NCBI GenBank assembly: GCA_030248195.1
Contig: JASAND010013136.1
Coordinates: 56,578 to 120,577, forward strand
Reading direction: 5' to 3'
DNA from: Trissonchulus latispiculum
Taxonomy: Eukaryota > Nematoda > Enoplea > Enoplida > Ironidae
Length of the DNA stretch: 64,000 bases
The position numbers and the translations under genes are program-made. The notes under the pieces were generated by a model that searched no databases, was not told the DNA's origin, and saw only the letters and a list, made by a program, of their open reading frames with translations. Position 1 is the first letter of the stretch. Each line of letters starts with the position of its first letter. This document shows positions 21,088-33,428 of this stretch, one piece after another.

Positions 21088-21294
21088 AGTACAGCTCACG
21101 TCAACCTGCACTTTTGGCGAAGTCGCAAAAGCAAATTTCGCGATATTTTTCGCAAAATGTGTCGCTAAATTTTAGCGGCATTTCGCTAAGATTTGACGGC
21201 ATTTCGAGAAATTTTTAGCAAAATGTCGCCAATTTCGCGACATTTCGCCAGATTTGGGACTTCGCCTGGATTGCAGTTAGACGTGAGCTGTACT
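21088..21294. mobile_element. Palindromic MITE with TTTCGC interior
   Basis: The ends GCAGTACAGCTCACGTCAA and, inverted, GACGTGAGCTGTACTGT are inverted repeats. The interior repeats TTTCGC(G/T)A in both orientations. A second copy with the same right end lies at about 26220-26402. Confidence 0.6.
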
Positions 21295-21400
21295 GTATTA
21301 TAGGGATTATTCCTGCAGCCAAATTTCAACGGCAAGGACGAGTATTGTTTTTGACTTGTGTTCAAAACAAATTAATAAAATCATTTACATGCCCTCCCAC

Positions 21401-21590
21401 TTAAAAGACACTAAAAGCTTTCTTTTGTCTCGGACTGCTCTTTTCTTCATACTGCTGGAGTACGGTCAAAGCCATATTATAAGCCGAGCTTCGCAACCCA
21501 GACGCAGTCACAGATAATCCAGCACCAGTCTTAGCGAGTTGAGACAGATCTAAGGCCATGCCATCTGATCCAAGAACTGACCAGCTGATT
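21401..21590 (-). CDS. Candidate terminal exon (unidentified)
   Basis: After an acceptor CACCCATCTGTAG the minus strand stays open for 62 codons to TAA at 21401. The translation is protein-like (MALDLSQLAKTGAGLSVTAS, SSAYNMALTVLQQYEEKSSP, RQKKAFSVF). The minus strand upstream to about 21930 also has protein-like open frames (for example LTSVASGFGFSWGASYTCGI and DPLPTLGEHDELIAEGPGTG), which may hold the preceding exons, but splice sites could not be fixed. I do not recognise it. Confidence 0.4.
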
Positions 21591-21929
21591 CTACAGATGG
21601 GTGCACGGGGGCAATTTAAGGATGATTAGTGGCTATATTGTTAATTGAGTGACGAAGATCTACACCAATTCCACACGTGTAACTGGCGCCCCAGGAGAAA
21701 CCGAATCCACTTGCCACGCTGGTCAACGCCCCAGGGAGCACGTGGAAGGATAATCGTCCAACAGCAACCGACCACAGCAAGAAGAAGGAGATCTCCCATT
21801 CTTCTGCTCCCTGACTTAGTCTCAACTCAGTGAAAGGAAGCCGTTAAAATGCTCCTCCGCCAGTCCCTGGACCCTCGGCAATAAGCTCATCATGTTCACC
21901 CAGAGTTGGAAGTGGGTCGTGGCTACCCA

Positions 21930-22262
21930 CGGCTACCAGTCGGGTCGCCCCCCCCACTTTTTGGGTTCCCCCACTCGACCCCTTCCCGCCCCCAACTTTT
22001 TTGGGCTTCTTCACCCCCCCCCCCCCCACTCACTATAAGGTGCACAGAAAATACCAAATTTTAATGATTTTTGATGAAAATTTTCATAGTTTTTCCGTGT
22101 ATTTTGGTACTAAAACTTGATTTTTGAGCACTTTCGAGATAAGTTGTCGCAGTATATAAATGTAAAAACACGTAAGTTTTACGATATTTTTAGCATTTTT
22201 GCAAATTTTATCCCACCCACTTTTGGTCTCCCCCACAAGTGGGGGAGGCTCCCCCCACTTTT
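21930..22262. mobile_element. C/G-run MITE (AGTGGGGG family)
   Basis: It carries the family body (CTATAAGGTGCACAGAAAAT, TTTTGGTACTAAAACT) between C-rich ends, as at 15690 and 59040. Confidence 0.5.
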
Positions 22263-22269
22263 TTGGCCT

Positions 22270-22640
22270 AGAGAAAACCACGCATACTGTCTACCAACAT
22301 ACTAGTATATATATATATTATATATAGCAAAAATCCCCATATAATTATTCCAACACTGCACTTCCGAAAAGAGTTATTAGCCGAGGAAAAGGGCACACAG
22401 TAACTCTCGCTCAATTTTTAATTCGTCTGGTGCGAGAAGGGCAAAAAAGTGAAGTTCCGAATTCGAACCACAAGGTATGGTGATACTTGTAGTTACTAGT
22501 CGAGAACTTTACGATGGTAACCTTTTTACCCCTCCCGGACCTCTAATTAGCTGGCACCAGGCCAACACGGTCTCCAGGGGGCCGCGCAACCCCGATTGCA
22601 ACCGTAGGGGCTCTTACATAATGAGACAGATTTGGTAAAA
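22270..22640 (+). repeat. Partial copy of distal segment A with decayed hairpin
   Basis: It contains the blocks GTCTACCAACATA, TCCAACACT and GCTGGCACCAGGCCAACACG and ends near 22620 in a degraded cap (GTAGGGGCTCTTACATAATG). Confidence 0.55.
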
Positions 22641-23153
22641 TAGCCTAGTAGAGCACACGTCGACACTATATCTTACCCAGTTCCCAAAAAATATTCTGTT
22701 GGAGGAACGCTGTCCCATTTTGTAGACCTGGTGTCCACAAACCAGGCTTGTTCCAAAGGACTCCCAGAAACCTAAAATACGAAAAATACAAAAAAGCTGG
22801 GGCTCGGATCATTCGAAAAGGCAGGAGGACTGGGTTATGGATGAATTTAAAATGGGCAGAGCTTCACCGAATAACCCATGTTCGATCTCTGACAAATTGT
22901 GACTAGCGTCAACTGTAAATAATCTTTAATTGAAACGTACTCTGGGATTATTCTAGCGGGGGGGGGGGTGGAGGGGGAGGGCCCCCATAAACACTCTTCA
23001 TCCCCCCCAAAAAGGGTGTTCCTTTTGTTACAATATTTTGCCCTAAAAATCGCTCAGAAGGCCAAATTTGTAAAAATCGGCCGGTTTCGCAGGAGGTTTT
23101 TTGCCCTTTTCAACACTAAAATCTGCCTATTTTTGCGACAAAAATCAACATCC

Positions 23154-24276
23154 ACAAGAAATAAAAATGCTCCTCTGGGGCATGAAAAAGTATATAATAT
23201 GGGTGATAGTGAGGTTGCAAAATCAAGAGAGGACTAGTCTTTAAAATGCTTAATATGGGGCTAGGTTAAAAAATAGAAGAGGACTAGGTTGTGAGCGAAT
23301 TAATATGGGCACAAGTTCGCCGAACAACCCATATTCGCGGTTTGTAAATGTAAATTATTATGCATATCCACGATACATTTGGTTTATAGTTCATAAATAA
23401 CCTACAGCTACGGTATATATGTGCTCGAGCTTTATTCGAACTTTTATTTTAGCAAACGCTTTCTTCGATAAGTGCTTCATACTAACCAGCGCATTTTACG
23501 TATCCATGCATACGGAAAATTTATATTCAAGAATAATTTAGGACTCTCCCACGATCTTCTATTTCCTCCTGACTTGGAGCAATAGCTTTAGCATCATATC
23601 CTTAGATCTCTCCTAGTAGTAGAGCCTGCGGTAGTTCAACACAACAAAATAATGAATGATAATTTACGTATATATTCCTAGCAGCTAGTCAACAGTGCAT
23701 GCAAACAGCTATATTCGATGAGTATATATTCAACTGCTTAAATTGTTTATTGACTGACATTGATAGCTCTAAGCTAAGACGAAACGTGAAATCCCGCGAA
23801 TATGGGTTGTTCGGCGAAGCTGTGCCCATATTAATTCGCTCACAACCTAGTCCTCTTCTATTTTTTAACCTAGCCCCATATTAAGCATTTTAAAGACTAG
23901 TCCTCTCTTGATTTTGCAACCCCACCATGTGTGTTGTTGTTGTTGTTGTTGTTTCCTGGATCTTCTGGCGCTGCCAATATGATTGGGACGGCTAAAGCCG
24001 GCCCACACCCCGTAGGAAATCCACCACTGCCTTGGGGACCTCCGACAGGACGGCCAACGAAGGGTTGGTTCCCAAGTACCGGACCCGGGAGGAAGTGTGC
24101 GCTGGGCAGTAAACCCGATCGGAGCGCACACTTCGGGCGGGGGACTGGGATAGTCCTGAGGGGGGTCTCCGGGTAAGGAGTAGAGGGCCCCAAGGGGGCC
24201 AGGTCGGTATGGCTCTCAACCTCACCATCACCCATATTACTTTTTCATGCTCCAGAGGAGCATTTTTATTTCTTGT
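23154..24276. mobile_element. Long fold-back element A' (head of composite unit)
   Basis: The arms are about 23154-23340 and 23790-24276, the right one split by a 288-bp retroposon. The ends read ACAAGAAATAAAAATGCTCC on both sides. Arms have the same three AATATGGG blocks as element A and include the uninterrupted TTAA site. The spacer is non-coding. Confidence 0.8.
23929..24216 (-). mobile_element. SINE-like retroposon with (AAC)n tail
   Basis: The insertion is flanked by a 12-bp duplication (CAACC[C/T]CACCAT, 23917-23928 and 24217-24228), and the uninterrupted site is in the sister element at about 18380. Read on the minus strand it is GC-rich and ends in (AAC)n, the mark of target-primed reverse transcription with a microsatellite tail. 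It has no A or B box that I can see and no long coding frame, so it could be a SINE or a truncated LINE 3' end. Confidence 0.75.
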
Positions 24277-24529
24277 CCTTCTGTCATTTTAAAGGATCCC
24301 TTTCCAGCAATGCGGTAATGGATACAAGGAGCTTGAACAGTGCCGGAGGTGGAGCAGAAGACTGATTATATAAATATATAGTACCACTGAATTCCCACCT
24401 CCGCCCCAAGCTTCGGCCGCTGCAACCTCTGTTTGTGGGCGGAATAAGGATAAAACTTTTTCGCCAACCCAAAGAGTTGGACAGTATGCCAATCGAGTTC
24501 AGCGGCTCGGATTTACTATACGGATACCG

Positions 24530-25010
24530 CCATATCGTCGAAACACGCTGTATTAGGCAGCTTGACCAGTGGTCAATAGGGCTCCTTGGCCGTAGTGACC
24601 AGTGGTCCCTTCCGTCGGTTTCGGCACTGAAACGGCACTTTTGCCCACTGAAACGAGTGTAGACGATTTACTATATATGCCTTCGACCAAAACGCTGAAA
24701 AACGCTGTTTTAGGCCGTTTGACCAGTGGCCAATAGGTCCCCCTAGGCCGTAGTGACCAGTGGTCACTTCCATCGGTTTCGGCAAAATGCTCACTGAAAC
24801 GAGCGTAGTCGATTTACTATATTCGCTTCCAATCAAAACGCCGAAAAAAAAGCTGTTTTCGGCCGTTTGACCAGTGGTCAATAGGCCCCATAGGCTGTAG
24901 TGACCAGTGGTCACTTCCGTCGATTTCGTCGATATGCCCATTGAAACGAGCGTAGTCGATTTACTATATATGCCCCCGACCAAAACGCCGAAAAACGCTG
25001 TTAAGAGTGA
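24530..25010 (+). repeat. Tandem array, GACCAGTGGTCA satellite, 3-4 units of 146-147 bp
   Basis: The marker GAAACGAG recurs at 24650, 24796 and 24943. It is the same satellite as at 18555 and follows the fold-back head in the same way, with the shared leader CCTTCTGTCATTTTAAAGG. Confidence 0.85.
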
Positions 25011-25772
25011 GTTTTCCCAGCTTTGACCATGGGCGAGGAACTACCGGAGCCATGCTGACCAGTGGTCACTTCGGGCGGTATCGGCAGTATGCTCATCGTT
25101 TTCAGCGACCCTGAGTTACTATATATGGGCACCACCGGCCGAAAAAAGCCATTTTTAGTGACTTTTAGGGCATTTCTAGTAAAAGTGGGACTTAGAAACT
25201 TTTCGCCCAAACAGGCCAAAAAATGCAAAGTTTGGGCCCTTCTCCTGAAAGCTAGGGAGCAAAATTAAAAAATCCCCCTCGTTACTTTATGCATCCCTAC
25301 CATTAATTTTCAACAAAAGATACTAGACCTTTCCAGCTTCTACCCAGTTCTAGAAAAGTGTGACCAAAATTTGCGAAAAATAGCGAAAGTCCGACTTTGG
25401 GACCTTGGCACAGAGCCAAAATTGGCCAGGTGCCAAAATGACCAAAAAAGGTAGCATGGGGAGATCCCGTCTACCAACATATAATAGTAATATGGTGCCA
25501 AAATGCCCACATCGTTCCAACACTTAGCCTAAAATGCATTTCCAATAAGCGTTATTCACCGAGAAAAAACAAACGCACGGTAACTATCGCCTAGTGCAAA
25601 AATTCGAAGTTTTGAATTCGAACCAAAAGTATGGTGGTACTTGTAGTACTACTCGAGTTGTTTACGATGGCAACCTTTTTACCACTCCCGAACCTCTAAT
25701 TAGCTGGCACCAGGCCAACACGGTCTCCAGGGGGCCGCGCAGACGCCTTTACACCCATACGCCCCTACATAA
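25011..25772 (+). repeat. Distal segment of composite A' with half hairpin
   Basis: It is collinear with 19571-20368 but ends ACACCCATACGCCCCTACAT: the left stem of the cap is deleted and only the right stem remains. Confidence 0.7.
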
Positions 25773-26221
25773 CTAGAATAAGCAAATGTGCTGATCTTCG
25801 GAGAAACTCCTGACGCATACAGTGCATTAAATCCATTTTTTACGGAAGGATTTTGTCTATCACTCTCTTAATTGCATACCATCATAAGACGCACATACAT
25901 GTAGGTATGTAGGATGTGTATGTAGGAAAACACGATCCAAAGTTGCGACCGCAAATTTAACAGCTCTCGTGGCAAGAAAAGGTCAATTTAGAAACCGAAA
26001 GAAGTTCATATTATTGCCCCCATCAACACTGACCATTCACAGTCACTAAGGCGAAAGCTTTAGTCCGAAACAGGAGAGAGCCAATGGGCGCGGTAAGCGC
26101 TCTTACCCAGGGAGAACTAGTCAGTACTCAGTAGAGCTCCTGTCAGGTTATCCAAGAAGGACAGTCAGATTGGCTCTATCTGTGCTGCAACAGAGCCAGA
26201 GAAGGTTTGTCAAAACCTCTG

Positions 26222-26402
26222 AAGTGCAATTTAGGCGAAATCGAAAAGCAAAATATTTTTCGCATGTCGTTAATTTTTGGCGGCATTTCGCTAAAGCTTG
26301 GCGACATTTCACAAATTTTTTGGCGAATGTTGCCAATTTCGCGACATTTCGCCAGACTTGGGACGTCGCCTGGATTGCACTTTGACGTGAACTGTACTGT
26401 AC
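26222..26402. mobile_element. Palindromic MITE with TTTCGC interior, second copy
   Basis: It shares with 21088-21294 the end GACGTGAACTGTACTGTAC, the block TCGCCTGGATTGCA and repeated TTTCGC motifs. The left end reads AAGTGCAATTTAGGCGAA. Confidence 0.5.
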
Positions 26403-27961
26403 TTGTCAAAAATATAATTCGATTTCATAAAATAGTTGTAAATAGGTTAATACTATGCGTTAAATGTTAAAAATGCGGTTAAATGCAACGTAATTTAGTA
26501 AAATTCTTTAGTTGCTTTGAAACCCCCAAAAAATAAGAATTTCAAAATTTCAAAATTTCAAAAAAAATTCGCAACTTTTTGCGAAATTCCGCACAAAAAA
26601 TTAGAAAATTTTTTCAAAAAGATTTCAAGTTTTCAGTCTTTCCATACCTGTTGCATTTTTCTAACAACCGCAACCCGAATAAAATATGTTAGGAACGGCC
26701 CCTTTTCGAAGAATAGGTTGTCCATCCTGTGAAAACTACAGGGCTTTCTTGTAAAATTTACAAGTTTGTTATATACTTCGTTTAGGATAGGATTGTCGAA
26801 AACGTCAAAAAACTACAAGTTTCCTGAGTATTTTTTACACGAAGGCCACAAAATCCAAATTTGGGATATTGGCACACAGGCAAAAATGGCAGTGTTAGCG
26901 GAGAAAAAAAGCGATCGTCAAGTCTCGCCAACTAGCTAACAAATCTTAGCTCCGAATTCGAACCAAATAGTATGGGGTACATGTAGTACTACTCGTTTAC
27001 TTTACGAAGGTAACATTTTTACCCCTCAAAGACCTCTAATTAACTGGCATCAGGCCGAGACAGTCCCCCGAGGGCTGCACAGTCGCTTATATGTAGTCGG
27101 CTTAATAAGACTAATTTATACTAAAATAGCGTAGTATATGACATGAGCACCATATCTTACCCAGTGCCCAAAGAATATCCCATTTGTCAGCCCGACACTC
27201 ACAAAGCAGGCTCGATCCAGAAGAATCGCAAAAACCTAAAATACCGACAAAACAAAAATGTAAGATTCATCGCTGCAACTTATAACACGATGGTAAGGAC
27301 CAAACGTATAGTGCAACAATCTACAACGTTGGTGCCATTCTCTTTGTATGGATAATAGCCAGGGCAGCGATCAAAAATATTATTTCTTCCACTGAACGAA
27401 AGATGCTGAAACGGTTTAAACAAAGCTGCCCTATCTTAAAGTAATAAACAAAAGCCCTAAGCGAACTGTGCTACTTTTGTCACAGAACTAAACTTTTCTG
27501 CTGGATCACTAGCCTGGGCGCCACGAAGATGATTTTGACCAAATATTCTCAAAATTTGCCATTTTCTGGGCACCTTACAGCGAGGGGGCCTAGTGGGGGA
27601 AGAGGTCGAGTGGGAGGGGAACCCGAAAAGCCCCGCCCCCTCCCTAGTAAAATAAACCCAGATATTAACTGTACTGAAACAGTGAGGGCGACCACAGTGC
27701 GTATATACATAAAAACTTCTCACATTTCACTGACCTAAAGCTTTGATTTTACATACATGATAAGAGTTTGGCAGTTATTGCACGCAACTACTGTGTAGGC
27801 AACTACATGGGAGCACCCGGGGGGTCGGAGGTTCCGACATTCCCCCCCCCCCTGTTTGTCCGACCCACCCCCGGGAATTTTGGGGGGAGAAGGCAAAAAT
27901 TATGCTATTTTCAGTGCATAAAACTAACAAGTAACAAATATGCTCCGCACAAAAGAGGATA
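26403..27961. other. Repeat debris: partial distal-A copy, C-run MITE; no supported gene
   Basis: A partial distal-A copy lies at about 26890-27260. At 27530-27650 and 27800-27900 are C/G-rich MITE fragments with GGGGG and CCCCC ends. No gene could be supported. Confidence 0.35.
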
Positions 27962-27999
27962 ATATTATAGGGGGGCGCGAGAGCGACCCCCTATAATAT
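27962..27999. repeat. Hairpin cap of composite element E
   Basis: Near-perfect inverted repeat ATATTATAGGGGG...CCCCCTATAATAT with a GC-rich centre, followed by GGGTGTAAAAGGCG, the inverse of the sequence preceding the cap at 20335. Confidence 0.8.
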
Positions 28000-28960
28000 G
28001 GGTGTAAAAGGCGCTGCGCGGCCCTATGAGACTCGTTCGAGCACCGTGCCAGCTCAATACTGAACGAAACTCGGCAAGTTTGGTATCGTTGGAATCTACA
28101 CGACGAGTACAACAAGTTGCAAAAAAGTTTTTGTCAAAATTTTCAACTTTGAAAATTTTCGCTTCCGGACAAGTTAGGTCCGTTTGTTTTTTTTTTCTGT
28201 GTTAGTCACGCTTGGAAAAGGGCTATTTTGTGCAGAGGTGTTTGAAAGATGTGAGCATTTTCAGCCGGAAAGGTTTATATTTTCTGAATGCCGATATGGT
28301 CCCATGTGCCCCGCGCTATATTTTTTCGCTGCCCGGCCCGGCATGCCACTTGGCCAAAAAACGGCCATTTTGTGTCACGCCCACAGGGCTCAGGGAACAA
28401 GCTAGAGACACGCGGTTTGTTGCATGAACAAGTACGGAGGGGATACTAGTGCGTAACGTTGGCCGATTTTTGATTTTGGTCCTGGACCGTTCAGGCGGCC
28501 GGCCCAAAGGAAGTCGGTCCAAATGGCCATTTTCGGAAAAGTTTCTAAGTCCCAACTCCACAGAAAATAGTCAAAAATAGGCCTAAATATGCTGTTTTGG
28601 GCCATATAGTGGGACGCATATAAGGGTTATCGGGGTCGCTGAACACGACGAGCATAGTCGCAACTCTGTGCGGTGCTGCTATCGTGCGGTACTATTATGC
28701 AGCAACCATAGCACGCTGTCTGTAGACTTACTGTAAACGGCTAAACATATGAAACTTGGTGAAAATTATGTCTGTAGTAAGAGGGAACTGTAGCTATGTT
28801 AGTTGGTGCACTCTCTAGCTTCCACCGTGCTGTATGTGCTGTCCCAAACACAGCACCGTCGATAACAAGTTATTCATTCGTCACTGGTATTTGAAATTCG
28901 GCATATAGATAGTTTAGGACATGACAAACTATTATAGATACGTTTCGTATACTTATTACG
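28000..28960 (-). repeat. Distal segment of composite element E
   Basis: It is collinear with 62620-63590, sharing GAGCACCGTGCCAGCT, TTTGGTATCGTTGGAATC and GGTTATCGGGGTCGCTGAAC. Related blocks are in inverse at 42240-44180. It is non-coding. Confidence 0.7.
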
Positions 28961-28965
28961 ATGTT

Positions 28966-29332
28966 ACTATGTGGTTGCGCTGCAGTAGAGTGCTGCTGAA
29001 GTATAGCACGGCCTATAACTAGCTACAGGTAAGTTGCAATCGTCCGAAATTTTGCACAAAGTGCGGCAGAGCATTGCAAATCATGCCGTATGAGTTTCCT
29101 TCACCGACAGTAAAGTTTGCATCTGGTTGCGCTGCAGTAGAGTGCTGCTGAAGTACAGCACGGCCTATAACTAGCTACAGGTAAGTTTGCAATAGTCCGA
29201 AGTTTTGCACACAAGTGTGGCAGAGCATTGCAAATCGTGCCGTATGAGTTTCCTTCACCGACAGTAAAGTTTGCATCTGGTTGTGCTGCAGTAGAGTGCT
29301 GCTGAAGTACAGCACGGCTTATAACTAAAGTC
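28966..29332 (+). repeat. Tandem array, CTGCAGTAGAGTGCTGCTGA satellite, about 2.5 units of 151-154 bp
   Basis: CTGCAGTAGAG recurs at 28981, 29132 and 29286. The unit contains the inverted pair AGTGCTGCTGAAGTACAGCAC and CACCGACAGTAAAGTTTGCA. The same satellite is at 33500-34240, 51691-52205 and 63620-63970. Confidence 0.85.
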
Positions 29333-29396
29333 TGACCAAAAATTCTTGGAACCGAACACTGAGCGCTTGTCCTGAGTTAACCTTTGAAGTTAGCCT

Positions 29397-30838
29397 GTAT
29401 AAAGTATATATTTTTAGAAACGTCAGGAGGAGGAGAATCTGGTAAAACCATCATATCCGGTCTATATCCGGTTACCGGATGCTAAGTCGATAAAAACGCT
29501 TCAGATTCGGAAAAAACAACACTAATTCATTCATACTCTAGCACATTGGTCCTTGGCCCAAGACATCTCCGAAAATCCTGTCACATCCGGTCTATGTCCG
29601 GTAACCGGATGTCTAGGTCACAAAAACTGTACAGCAAGATGGGTAGGTCGTACAGTTTCGCTGATTGAATTTTTAGATTCAGCGGGTCGAAATTAGTCTA
29701 TATACGAAGTTTTGTCCAATTTGGACCAAAATTGCGTGATTTATGGTCGTATCCGGTGCGAAAAAAACCGGAAAAATCGGTTTTTCCGGTCTAGCGCTCG
29801 GAATCGCGGATAAAAAATGTTAGTTTTTGGCACAATGAATATTTGGGAGGCTACTTTCATTTTACCGGTGTCAAAGTAATCGAATATCCGGCTGATTTCC
29901 GGTTCTGAGCTTTGAAATTTAAGATTTCATGGGCTATTATCTCAGTATCCGGTTGGTCCGGAAGTCAGACTATTTCATTAAAATGACATTTTCTCTATCC
30001 CTAACAAGCCTCAACCTCAAATTGCTTCATATCTGCTGTAATTTTTGAATGATAGCGTTTTAAAAATGGTTCAAAAATAAGTTATATTGCGTGCGACAAA
30101 CCCAAGCGTATGGGATCAAATCGCATATCCGGTTTAACAATTGCACAAAACAAGCAAAATTAGCACGTTTTTAAAACACTATCATTCAGAAATTACAGCA
30201 GAAATGAAGTAATTTGAGGTTGATGCTTGTTAGGGATAGACTTAATATTATTTTAATGAAATAATTTTACTTCCGGACCAACCGGATACTGAGATAATAG
30301 CCCATGAAATTTCAAATTGCAAAGCTCAGAACCGGAAATCGACCGGATATTCGATTACTTTGACACCGGTAAAATACAAGTAGCCTCCCAAATATTCATT
30401 GTGCCAAAAACTAACATTTCTTATCCGCGATTCCGAGTACCAGACCGGAAAAACCGATTTTTCCGGTTTTTTACGCACCGGATACGACCATAAATCACGC
30501 AAGTTTGGTCCAAATTGGACAAAACTTCGTATATAGACTAATTTCGACCCCCTGAATCTAAAAATTCAATCAGCGAAACTGTGCGACTTACCCATTTTGC
30601 TGTACAGTTTTTGTGACCTAGAAATCCGGTTACCGGACATAGACCGGATGTGACCGGATTTTCGGAGATGTCTTGGGCCAAGGACCAATATGCTAGAGTA
30701 TAAATTAATTAGCATTCTCTTTCCGAATCTGAAGCGTTTTTATCGATTTGGCATCCGGTAACCGGATATAGACCGGATATGATGGTTTTACCGGATTCTC
30801 CTCCTCCTGAGGTTTCTAGAAATATATACTTTATACAA
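29397..30838. mobile_element. 1.44-kb near-palindrome rich in CCGG
   Basis: Two arms of roughly 670 bp (29397-30070 and 30165-30838) are inverted copies with scattered differences, separated by about 95 bp. Ends read CTGTATAAAGTATATA and the inverse. By hand I count about 31 CCGG sites, mostly in ATCCGG and ACCGGAT contexts, far more than the flanks. There is no long coding frame. A transcript would form a very long double-stranded RNA. It occupies the head position next to the array at 28966 and touches the fold-back at 30835. Confidence 0.85.
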
Positions 30839-31599
30839 GTAGGAAAAATGCTCCTTGCAGTCGCACGAAAAAGTTAATATGAGCTATTATGGCCAACATT
30901 TAAACGTGCTGAGGACAAGATTTAAAATGTTTAATATGAGCCAACATCTAAATAAGTAAAGGACAAGATGTAAACGTCTAACATGAGCCGCTACGTTTCT
31001 CTTGGGCTCATATTGACGCTCACTTTGGTTACGCTTGTGGCACGTGTCCTCTAAACAGACATTGTTAAACCTAGCCAGAAAAGACTGAATATTAATACTG
31101 GCGCATACGTTTTAAGCAAAAATCAGAATTGCCTGATTTTTCAACTTCGCTTCAAAACATATGTTTGTTTTTCGACGTTGCTTCTAGATCTCACTATACG
31201 TATGTATATACATATATATAAATTATTAACAAAAGCAACCAATATAAACCAGAATAAGGCAATAAAAATTAGAACTGTCACAGACGATTATATATATATA
31301 CTTACCTAGTGAGATTTCATCCAGCCATACCATCCTTGCATATGCAAACCGTTCTAACCTTTTGACTATCTGAAGAAAGCCTTTGTATATAAAAATATAT
31401 TAGCCAGTTCATTTGCGTCAATATGAGCCCAAGAGAAACGTAGCGGCTCATGTTAGACGTTTACATCTTGTCCTCTACTTATTTAGATGTTGGCTCATAT
31501 TAAACATTTTAAATCTTGTCCTCAGCACGTTTAAATGTTGGCCATAATAGCTCATATTAACTTTTTCATGCGACTGCAACGAGCATTTTTCCTACTTGT
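30835..31599. mobile_element. Long fold-back element C (head of composite unit)
   Basis: The arms are about 30835-31020 and 31417-31599. Ends read ACAAGTAGGAAAAATGCTCC on both sides. Three blocks start AATATGAG/AACATGAG and carry AGGACAAGAT, a diverged form of AGGACTAGGT in A. The innermost block ends GGGCTCATATTGACGC. The spacer is AT-rich and non-coding. Confidence 0.8.
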
Positions 31600-31629
31600 C
31601 CTTATCCAATTTTTGGTAGTGTAAGGTCC

Positions 31630-32760
31630 CCCAACCACAACGCCGAAAAACGCTGTTCCAGGGGGTTTGACCAGTGGTCAATAGGCCACCTAGACCGTAG
31701 TGACCACTGGTCACTTCCCTCGATTTCGGCAATATGCCCAATGAAACGAGCGTAGTCGATTTACTATATATGCCCCGAACCAAAACGCCGAAAACCGCTG
31801 TCTAAGGGGGTTTGACCAGTGGTCAGTAGGCCCCGAGACCATAGTGACCACTGGTCACTTCCCTCGATTTCGGCAATATGCCCATTGAAACGAGCGTAGT
31901 CGATTTACTATATATGCCCCCAACCTAAACGCCGAAAAACGCTGTTCCAGGGGGTTTGACCAGTGGTCAATGGGCCACCTAGACCGTAGTGACCAGTGGT
32001 CACTTCCGTCGGTTTCGACAATATGCCCATTGAAACGAGCATATTCGATTTACTATATATGCCTCCAACCAAAACGCCGAAAAACGCTGTTTTAGGGGTT
32101 TTGACCAGTGGTCAATAGGACACCTAGACCAGTGGTCACTTCCGTCGGTTTCGACAATATGCCCATTGAAACGAGCATATTCCATTTACTATATATGCCT
32201 CCAACCAAAACGCCGAAAAACGCTGTTTTAGGGGTTTTGACCAGTGGTCAATAGGACACCTAGACCAGTGGTCACTTCCGTCGGTTTCGAAAATATGCCC
32301 ATTGAAACGAGCATATTCCATTTACTATATATGCCTCCAACCAAAACGCCGAAAAACGCTGTTTTAGGGGTTTTGACCAGTGGTCAATAGGACACCTAGA
32401 CCAGTGGTCACTTCCGTCGGTTTCGAAAATATGCCCATTGAAACGAGCATAGTCGATTTACTATATATGCCTCCAACCAAAACGCCGAAAAACGCTGTTC
32501 CAGGGGGTTTGACCAGTGGTCAATAGGCCACCTAGACCGTAGTGACCAGTGGTCACTTCCGCCGGTTTCGACAATATGCCCATTGAAACGAGCATAGTCG
32601 ATTTACTATATATGCCTCCAACCAAAACGCCGAAAAACGCTGTTTTAGGGGGTTTGACCAGTGGTCAATAGGCAACCTAGACCGTAGTGACCAGTGGTCA
32701 CTTCCGTCGGTTTCGACAATACGCCCATTGAAACGAGCATAGTCGATTTACTATATGTGC
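31630..32760 (+). repeat. Tandem array, GACCAGTGGTCA satellite, eight units of 136-145 bp
   Basis: The marker GAAACGAGC recurs at 31743, 31887, 32032, 32168, 32304, 32440, 32585 and 32730, so five units are 144-145 bp and three have lost 9 bp. Units are very similar, indicating recent homogenisation. Confidence 0.9.
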
Positions 32761-33393
32761 CCCCAACTAAAACCACGAAAAATGCTGTTTATAGTGAGTT
32801 TTCCCTACTTTGACCCTGGGCGAGGAACCACGGGAGCCATGCTGACCAGTGGTCACTTCGGACGGTATCGGCAGTATGCTCATCGTTTTCAGCGACCCCG
32901 ATTTACTATATATGGGTACCACCCCGAGGCCGAAAAGCGCTGTTTTTGCCCGTTTTTAGACTATTTTCAAATTTTCGGACTTAGAAATTTTTCAGCTTGC
33001 AGGTGTCCAAAAACGCTATTTTCCCATTTTTGACCATCTATAAAAATCGAACCAGATCGAAATTCGAAAAGAAAACATAAACTTGCTAAGTACCATTGCC
33101 TAGATAATCAAAAAATAGTATAGAAAAATTTTTCCTATGGGCCGTTCGAAAAATCGAGTTAACACAAAATTGGAAAAAATCATGCTGAATACAGAGAAAA
33201 AAACCCCCACTTTCAAACCCGTAAGAGAAAGTCGATTTTTTCAAAGTTCATTTTTTCCGGGCAAGTTTGGTATCATTCGAAAGCTCTTGGCCTGGAGATT
33301 TCAAAAATGCAAATATTAGCTCTTAATTCCTTCCCGTTAATTAGTTATGCCTAATTAGCACTTTTCCAAATCCGCAAAGTGCCTTTATAGCTC
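32761..33393 (+). repeat. Distal segment of composite element C
   Basis: It begins like the distal segment of A (TTTGACCCTGGGCGAGGAAC, ATCGTTTTCAGCGACCCCG) and then diverges into AT-rich DNA with GTTTGGTATCATTCG, seen also in the E distal segment. Confidence 0.65.
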
Positions 33394-33428
33394 ATATTAT
33401 GGGGGGCTCTCCGAGCTCCCCCATGATA
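33394..33428. repeat. Hairpin cap of composite element C
   Basis: TATTATGGGGGGCTC and GAGCTCCCCCATGATA form an imperfect stem with a 3-nt loop, preceded by CTCA. Confidence 0.7.

Noticed and set aside
28960..29332. CRISPR-like array
   Set aside because: Units are contiguous 151-154 bp satellites without spacers, and the genome is eukaryotic.
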